Part shown: positions 58,001 to 64,000 of the stretch, piece after piece | Layout: each line of letters opens with the position of its first letter | Position numbering within the stretch: position 1 is the stretch's first letter | From: Tamarix chinensis | Taxonomy: Eukaryota > Streptophyta > Magnoliopsida > Caryophyllales > Tamaricaceae | Reading direction: 5' to 3' | NCBI GenBank assembly: GCA_030549775.1 | Contig: CM060180.1 | Location: 29,791,090-29,855,089, forward strand | DNA length: 64,000 nucleotides | Program-made: the position numbers and the translations under genes | Notes under the pieces: model-generated | The model's input: only the letters and a program-made list of their open reading frames with translations | Told to the model about the DNA's origin: nothing | Database searches by the model: none

Positions 58001-61000
58001 CAGCTGATGCAGCCTCTGGTCTCAAAGAGAAAAACTGGCTAAAAAGGTAATGTTTTGAAGCTTGTGTTCTGTTTAGTGCTATACGACAATTTCATTTACT
58101 GGATACAATTTTGTAAAAACATTCATGGCATAAAAGCGATTAAACTATCATTAGAACTAAAAGCTTTCAGGATTTATATAAATATATATAAAAAATACCT
58201 TAATGACATGGATCTGACCCTTGACACACTTTTGATTTTAGAATTTTATAAATGATCACATGACAACCATATATAACGTCCTGCGGTAGCCAGGGCCAGC
58301 CTTACTCCTTTTGGGGCCCTTGACAAGCATTCTAAATGGGAATTTTATGAACCTGTCCAACATCCATCAAAAAGGAAAGGAGTTAAAACTCCTAATGCCG
58401 CCACAGGAATTTGAACCCTCTTTTTACACAATCTCATTCACCACTATGTCAAGGGCATGCTTTGGTTTAATATATACTCGCACATAAATATACATAAATA
58501 CATTATAATTCTTAAGCCTACAGCCATCATAAAAAATGAAATACCAATGTCAACAAAGAGAATCAATCTGGTGGGGTTTTCAGCAGGTACAAGCCTTACC
58601 AACTCCGCCAAAGCAAACAATTGATAATATGTGTATATAAATGTATATATATTAGATACAAAGTTGGAGGCTGTAATAAGTGCATTTCATGCTCTTATAG
58701 TGTTAATCCTAATACTTTGCATTATTTTTCCTTTAAAAAGGTTAATTTAACCCCTATTTTTAACTATAGGTACTTACTTGGGATCCATCATGAAGAAAAG
58801 AAACAAAAACGAGGTGGTTTGAAGAGTTTCGCAAGTAAAAAGGTAAACCGGTACTTTCACATGAATAACAAAAATAATCTTCGGTAGTTCGAGCATAACT
58901 TTTCATCCTAGATCTGATTGAGTTGATTCAAGTTTCATTGGAAAGCTAAGATCAATAGCTACAACTTTCATATTTACAATTTTATTCTGAATCGCACTAG
59001 ATCATGGTTAAAATTTGGTTGGAAGTCGAAGTTGTAGTCGAAAAATATTGAAAGTTACCTAGGAAAGGGTGGTCAACCACCCATCTTCTGGAAGTCGTCC
59101 TTAGCCACTAGAACAACCATGGTGGCCTTGACCTCGACACGAAAAAATTTAAAATCTTCTCCAACTTCTATGTTATCTTCCCACCGACCTAATACACGAT
59201 CTTTTGAACTTTTTACACCTATATATACTTCTCTAACTCAAATCCTACAACGAAGAATGAATTTAGAGCCTCCAATCTTGAGATTCATAATCAAGGTTTC
59301 ATCTTCATCTTCAACCTCAACCTTCGCCTCCATTATTCTTCATTAAATTCATCAAATCGTGCTTCTATTCATCCAATTCGCCTTCAAAATATTCAATTCA
59401 ATCATCATCTAACACTAACTCGCAATTCTTTCTATCAATTTAGCCTCCATCATAGGATTCTCAATTTAGGGTTCTTCATTCATCCGAATTCATTCATCTC
59501 CATAATTATTCTAATTTGTGGTTCAATTAATTCAATTGATCCACAAAACCATCAATTCCACCTTCATAAACCCTTAATTTGTTGATATTGTGCCTCAATT
59601 TACATAAAAGAATATCCAATTCAAGCTAACATTTAAATGGAGGAGAAGGGCTATTCACGCGAGGAAGAAAAAGAAGTGGTCAATCGGGCATGGACAGGTG
59701 GTCATCTAGCCACCTTATTCTGCTAGTTTTTCCTTTGATTTTTAGTCTTTTCTTTTCTACCTTATTAAATGTCTTGTGTAATTAATTTATACATGTCGAG
59801 CGGCTAAATTCTTGTTGTTAAGAATGACTAATGAGATTGAAATCCTAGACTATGGTTTGAAAATTTAATAAAAATTTCTATATTTTCCTAATTGTCATGA
59901 GCTTGTTCTTTGACTCCACTTTAATTGATATCGTTTATTCGTGTGATTCTATCAAGTATAATTTATATGGTGCATGCCTTATTCTTACTTTCTCATAGTG
60001 ATACATTATGTAGGATTACATACTTGCTAAGTAGTCATATGAACATGCTAGAATTCATATGTATGAATTGAAGCTTGATTAGATAATAACTACCCTAATA
60101 GTTTTGTGATTCTAACCGGAGTAGAGGAACATTTAAATACGTATGGATTAAATATGTAAAATATAACTAGACACGTTTAAGGTACTAGTTTGGGTACTTA
60201 AACTGACATCTTTCCACTTATTTTTCATACAATGGATCTGGTCAAATACAAGAGCCATGAGTTGCGACTATACTACTAGAATTTAATAAGATTTAATATT
60301 GATGCTTTGTCGTATTAAATTAAATTTGGAAATAATATAAGATGTATAGACCTACTTTTAACTTGCAACTTAGTTGATCTCTTTCTTGTGACTAATAGGT
60401 GACATAGGAATTCATTATTTTATATTGACCTAATCTAGTGGTGAAAATCAATTCCCTAACACATTCGTTATATTTATATTCATCTACATTTTCTGATTTG
60501 ATTTTATTTCTTTTTTCTTATTTTCTATTTTATTCTCTCATGATTTTATTTTTCTTATTATTTGTTTTTTGTATGATTTAGAGTTTTTTATTTTATTATT
60601 TGTGAGCTAGGTGAGCTCTTTCAATCCCCAACCTAAAACAATACCCCTCTTACCAGTACTACAATTAACGACAATAAGGTTTAAATAAATTACGTGCACG
60701 CTGCGGTCACACCTGACTCATTTCTCAACCCATTTTACAGAGAGAGCTATAAGATGCAAGCATTTTCCCACCAGAGACAAACCGGCAAGAATGCAACTAT
60801 AAAAGCAAAATTCAATCAAGCAACAAACTGCTATTAGATTATAAAATCTTGATGTATTACCTTTGAAATAGAAAATGGCTGAACCGAAAACCCAGAAACC
60901 GGAGCCGAATGTGGATGATAAAGGTAAATGCCGTCTCCGTCTTCACCCTTCGACTTGACATCCCAAAACGCCACATTACCAAACTTATTCCCCACAACCA

Positions 61001-61742
61001 CCATTGTCGTATCCGTAGTAGGAAAAAACTTCACACTGAATATCCTCCCCGGCACAACACGAGCAATATTTTCAGGGTCCAACCTCAATTTCCTTGAATC
61101 AACAGAACCCATCAATCTCACACCTACATTCTCACCCTCGCAGCTAACATTTGTATCCGAAGCAGAAGCATCCATTATTGAGTGTATGAGTGCTTCATCT
61201 GAACCGCTGCCACTATAAGCATCTCTCGTAGGGAGGGGCCCCAGAACGCGTGAGGTTGGTTTAGGCACAGTAGTAGGATATCGGGATTTTGAGGGTTTAA
61301 CGGATGATTCAAGGAAGTCGTCTTTCAGACCTGCAGAGTCAGGTGCCATACCACGAGTTCGGAGAGATCTTCGGATAACAATTGGTGTTTCAGGCTGCTG
61401 TTTCTTCTGTGGACTTGTTTTGTATGTTTTCTTCTCAATTCTGTCAGAACGAAATTGAATCTTAAGGAATATACTTACTTATAAAATCCGAATATACTCG
61501 GTGAATTAAAACAAAAACTTAGGACAGAGAGTTCTTTGAAGTCGCAGGAAATTGTACAGAGACGAAAAGTATGTGACAGAGTTGGTACAGTAATTGGCGA
61601 AAGGGGCTGACCTTTGGCGCTTTTGGCCAGAGGAGAGTTCGGTGAGGCGAGAATGAATTTTGAGAGCAGCCATCATCTCGTCATTGCGCTTAATGTTCTC
61701 TAACCTTCGACGCTCGTAATCCGTTAGCATCTGTGGCGCCAT
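55026..61742 (-). CDS. WDR76: WD40 protein of the WDR76/CMR1 (plant DRS1) family
   Basis: Complete five-exon gene, 478 aa. Exons in transcript order: 61742-61612, 61440-60861, 56141-55735, 55512-55414, 55245-55026, all GT-AG and in frame. The N-terminus MAPQMLTDYERRRLENIKRN with a basic stretch (IVIRRSLRTRG) is the family hallmark. WD40 blades follow: SVKFFPTTDTTMVVVGNKFG..VAFWDVK, YSSSYDGLLRLMD, LNIWDTR (W292-R295), GCIWDLR (W335-R338), LATTSFDNTIGLL, GQVYIWEPSNE. The two WDxR motifs are the DDB1-binding (DWD) type, so the protein may be a CUL4-DDB1 receptor; relatives bind chromatin and damaged DNA (inference for this gene). Exon 4 starts at 55512: the open frame upstream is intron, because the splice gives the conserved LATTSFDNT. 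The second intron (56142-60860) is 4.7 kb and full of insertions. E2F-like motifs precede the gene. The 3' UTR probably reaches ~54600. Confidence 0.92.
56701..56970. mobile_element. MITE-like element in WDR76 intron 2
   Basis: Left end GCTTGTTTGGACTG...AAATTAAGAAATAGA mirrors the right end TTATTTCTGAATTTGCTATC then AAACAAG. The termini are imperfect inverted repeats of ~40 bases around an AT-rich interior, about 270 bp in all. A target duplication is not clear, so this is a structural call only. Confidence 0.5.
57035..58100 (+). pseudogene. Partial MCM5 pseudogene (exons 10-13 with introns)
   Basis: Sequence parallel to the MCM5 gene from the end of intron 9 into intron 13. Exon 10-like 57067-57149 (shared words GTGGTTTTGGCTGA, ATTTGACA, GATCAGA), exon 11-like 57225-57347 (CATTGCAAAAGCAGGAA, TCCAGAAC, GTTCTTGCAG), exon 12-like 57462-57543 (CAGACAACTATTCTTTCTAG decayed to GAGACAACTAGTTATTCTAG), exon 13-like 57975-58046 (AAAACTGGCTAAAAAGGT). 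Introns are also alike (TTTGGAGCTTAATG; GGAACATCTCTTCCAG; CATGCTCTGGTTGCAG), so it arose by DNA duplication, not reverse transcription. Stops, indels, the loss of one donor site (GTAAG to TCAAA) and lost Walker residues show it is dead. It lies antisense inside WDR76 intron 2, about 52 kb from the intact gene. Confidence 0.9.
58285..58465 (-). mobile_element. tRNA-derived SINE-like element in WDR76 intron 2
   Basis: On the minus strand it has CTTGACATAGTGGTGAA (box A-like, 58438-58450) followed by AGGGTTCAAATTCC (box B-like, 58405-58418), the spacing seen in compact plant SINE heads. The downstream part ends in GGAGTAAGGCTGGCCCTGG. No clear 3' tail or target duplication was seen, so the call is tentative. 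Confidence 0.45.
58480..60833. other. Rest of WDR76 intron 2, unclassified repeat-like DNA
   Basis: AT-rich. The phrase GAGCATAACTTTTCATCCTA near 58890 and the stretch 59640-60640 look like decayed LTR-retrotransposon non-coding sequence, but I find no ends, gag or pol motifs. The 75-aa frame at 59119-59346 has no recognisable domain. Confidence 0.4.
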
Positions 61743-61886
61743 GGCTGCTTGCGAGAGAAAGGCAAAGGAGGCAGTCCGAAAGATGAGGGTTTCTGATATG
61801 ATATATATCTAGAGGACGGTTTGATGGCGTCTAATTAGGGCTTGGGATTTCTATAGTTAAGAAGAGGAGTTTAATAACTGGATTGC

Positions 61887-61910
61887 GCGGGAAACGTAGG
61901 CGGCGGGAAG
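61887..61910 (-). promoter_or_regulatory. E2F-type sites upstream of WDR76-like gene
   Basis: GCGGGAAA (61887-61894) is the exact complement of the E2F consensus TTTCCCGC. GGCGGGAAG follows at 61902-61910. They are about 145-170 bases before the start codon and just inside the MITE boundary at 61948. The role is inferred from the motif and from the similar pair at MCM5. Confidence 0.55.
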
Positions 61911-61947
61911 GGCATATCGGTCATTAACGAAGTGATAGTATTAGTAA

Positions 61948-62185
61948 GGGCTTGTTTGGTATGGGGTAATAGGGTGGAAAATTTGTACCTCTATTTTATA
62001 TTTTTTATATTAATTATTTAATAATAATAAATATATTTTTAATAAATATCCATTTTAGATCAAATTAAGATCTAAAATGGATATTTATTAGAATAAAAAT
62101 ATTAATTTTTAAATCAATTATACAATATATATAAAAATATAAGGGTAATTTTTTCACTCCTATTATCCCTATATCAAACGAGGAC
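61948..62185. mobile_element. Tourist-type (PIF/Harbinger) MITE in WDR76 promoter
   Basis: 238 bp. Left end GGGCTTGTTTGGTATGGGG mirrors the right end CCCTATATCAAACGAGGAC. The repeats extend inward (TAATAGGGTGGAAAA versus TTTTTTCACTCCTATTA). It is flanked by a TAA target duplication (61945-61947 and 62186-62188), the PIF/Harbinger signature. The centre holds a nearly perfect hairpin (AAATATCCATTTTAGATC versus GATCTAAAATGGATATTT, ~62043-62084). Confidence 0.8.
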
Positions 62186-62188
62186 TAA

Positions 62189-62748
62189 GTAGTAACTATC
62201 TCCCCTAAAAAAATGGCTAATATGTAATGGGAAAATTATTTACAACTTTTTTATAATCATAGAATAATGCGTCGATTTCATATTATAAAATATAAAAGCT
62301 ATATTAGAGTCTGTTTCCTCAATTTCATCATTACATCAAATAATTTCAAATGATATTATATTATATTAACAAAATTTTAATATTAATAATTTATTAACAA
62401 GAAAATATAATATTAATATTAATAATGATAATAATTGTAATAATATTAATGTCAATAATAACAATAACAATTATTCAAAACTAAAAAAATATTTATTATA
62501 ATATTAATACTGGTAAAATAATAATAATAATTATAATATATAATTCATTATAAATTTTAATTTAGATCAAGATGAGCAAAAATAAATCGAGAAGAAGAGT
62601 TAATTTTCCTTCCATCCTCATATTCTATGGGACTTTTTTCCCCTTCTTCTTCGTCTTTCTGAAATTTATTAATGAGAAAGATTATACAAAGTGTACACTA
62701 CAATTAAAGAGTCATAAATAATATTCCATCGTCCCCAAGTACTTCAGA
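62189..62748. other. AT-rich spacer / H+-ATPase 3' region
   Basis: Contains ATT/AATAAT-rich low-complexity DNA (62340-62560). The part nearest 62748 should be the 3' UTR of the minus-strand H+-ATPase gene. No other gene. Confidence 0.6.
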
Positions 62749-64000
62749 TTAGAGTGTGTAATGTTGTTGAATTGTGTCGATGTCCAATCCCTTCGTCTTC
62801 GCGACTGATTCAACATGACCTTTAAGCGTGTGAAGCTCCCGTAGCCTGCGCTCTTCAAATATGTCATCAAGTCAAACGAGAAAAATCAAATCAAATCAAA
62901 TGGGAGATTAGGTATCACAAAACGTTTAAATCTATTTAAACTAATTATAAATTATAATTGTTATTATTGGAGCAAATAAAAATAAAAATAAAACATACTG
63001 TTTATTTTATATATATATATATATATATATTTACCTTGCCATTTCAGCACGTCTCTTAGCCTGCTCAGCTATCTCGGATAACTCTTGGTAGTTTTTGCCA
63101 TGCAATATGTTTTCTTGAGTATGTAAACCATGGAGGGTGCGCTGAGCTACCGCCCACTGCGCTTCCCTCTCGGCTTTTCCACAGTCCTTCTTTGTGGTAA
63201 AGGCGGTCTACATATATGCAGATACAGATCGTAAGGACACTATATATAAAATTTGATGGAAGGATTTATTCGAATAATTTTGGGACAGCTTAGTTGATTA
63301 ATCAACCATGTGCTTACCCTGTTGTCAAGAAGGCTTTTCCATGCCTGTCCACTCAATGAGTAGCGAGCAATGAACTTGAGGATGTCAAGAGGGATGTAAG
63401 TGACAATACTGTAAATCCAGATGACACCAGCCCATCCCCATCCAATGCCGGCGACATGGGCAAAGCTCCATTGTGCGTAGACGGCAATCAGTGTTGCTAC
63501 CTAAAAAAATATATATACACCGTCGGTGAGATTATAGTTTAGTGGTTGAGGCGGAGAGTATGGGAGGTGGTCCGAGAGTTCACTGATTAAAAAGAAGAAA
63601 AAAGTATCATATGATTACTAACCAGTTGAGCAGCTAAGAAAGCAAGGACAAGTAACATGCCAGGGCGTTCAAGGAATGACCAACTTCGTGAACGAGTTAC
63701 AAAGATAAGTGCCTGACTAATGATGCTCACTTGAAGGTAAAGTGCAGCATTCAACTCTTGATGGCTCTCCCCAATGTGTTTAACACCAAAGTATTGCTGT
63801 ACATACACACGCACACACAAATATCGATCATACATGACTCGAAATCTCAGAAATTTAGTCGGTACTTTCAAAAACCAAAAAAAAAAAAAAAAGTCACACT
63901 CTTTTACTTACAGGAATGATTTCGGTTTTATGTGCAATCCAGAAGAAGATAACACTCATAATAGCCATATAAGAACCAAGAATAACACCAGTAGCAAAGA
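62749..64000 (-). CDS. AHA: Plasma-membrane H+-ATPase (P3A-type), C-terminal part
   Basis: The last five exons of a gene that runs off the window: 64000-63912 (partial), 63796-63623, 63500-63318, 63207-63035, 62845-62749; about 237 residues visible, all junctions in frame. The first visible residues ([20 protein letters not shown]) and the following segments ([36 protein letters not shown]) are the final transmembrane helices. The cytosolic autoinhibitory domain follows ([48 protein letters not shown]). The enzyme pumps protons out of the cell using ATP. The penultimate threonine, whose phosphorylation recruits 14-3-3 proteins and activates the pump, is present; the last residue is Leu rather than the usual Val. 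The catalytic domain lies outside the window. The isoform cannot be decided. Confidence 0.95.
63009..63031. repeat. (TA)n microsatellite in last intron of H+-ATPase
   Basis: About 11 TA dinucleotides starting a few bases beyond the 5' splice site of the last intron (minus strand). Confidence 0.85.

Noticed and set aside
57035..58100. Retroprocessed (intronless) MCM5 copy
   Set aside because: Intron-like sequence between exon 10, 11, 12 and 13 equivalents is retained, so it is a DNA duplication.

Overview
The window is nuclear DNA of a flowering plant, most likely a dicot with a repeat-rich, AT-rich genome. Evidence: intron-rich genes for plant MCM5, a WD40 protein of the WDR76/CMR1 (plant DRS1) family and a plant plasma-membrane H+-ATPase; GT-AG introns (one GC-AG); and about 42 kb of nested plant retrotransposon remains. 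I cannot name the species.

Layout. 1-932 is the MCM5 promoter with paired E2F-type sites. 933-5893 (+) is a complete 18-exon MCM5 gene encoding 730 aa. 5.9-8.9 kb holds low-complexity spacer and the 3' part of a LINE (-). About 8.9-50.8 kb is a pile of long terminal repeats (LTRs) with almost no internal retrotransposon sequence. Family 1 (copies A, B, F, J, K, L, parts of M and perhaps G) has LTRs of about 3.4-3.6 kb. They begin TGTAAYACCC, carry a pyrimidine-rich block, then a block of ~60-bp subrepeats, and end GGGGTGTTACA. Family 2 (D, E, H) is a related 2.7-3.3 kb type. A third, ~1.8 kb LTR (C) and a 302-bp Cassandra-like LTR carrying a 5S rRNA-like core are also present. 5-bp target duplications (perfect for C, K, H and the Cassandra-like LTR; 4 of 5 bases for B, E and J) allow two nests to be unpicked: A contains C, which contains B; H contains J, which contains K and L. 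The only internal retrotransposon pieces I recognise are a gag fragment (13.5-13.7 kb) and the polypurine-tract end of one element (49.87-50.15 kb). 50.8-55.0 kb is AT-rich spacer.

55026-61742 (-) is the five-exon WDR76-like gene (478 aa). Its 4.7-kb second intron contains, on the opposite strand, a decayed genomic copy of MCM5 exons 10-13 with introns, plus a MITE-like element and a SINE-like element. A Tourist-type MITE (61948-62185) sits just upstream of its start codon. 62749-64000 (-) is the 3' end of a plasma-membrane H+-ATPase gene that runs off the window; its C-terminus is YTL rather than the usual YTV.

Functionally, MCM5 (replicative helicase subunit) and the WDR76-like protein (chromatin / DDB1-CUL4-linked WD40) both have E2F-type promoter motifs, consistent with S-phase expression. 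The H+-ATPase is unrelated housekeeping/transport. I see no bacterial-style gene system, CRISPR array, tRNA gene or virus. Most open frames in the repeat zone are artefacts of pyrimidine-rich or minisatellite DNA inside LTRs. All annotations come from reading the sequence; no database or alignment was run.
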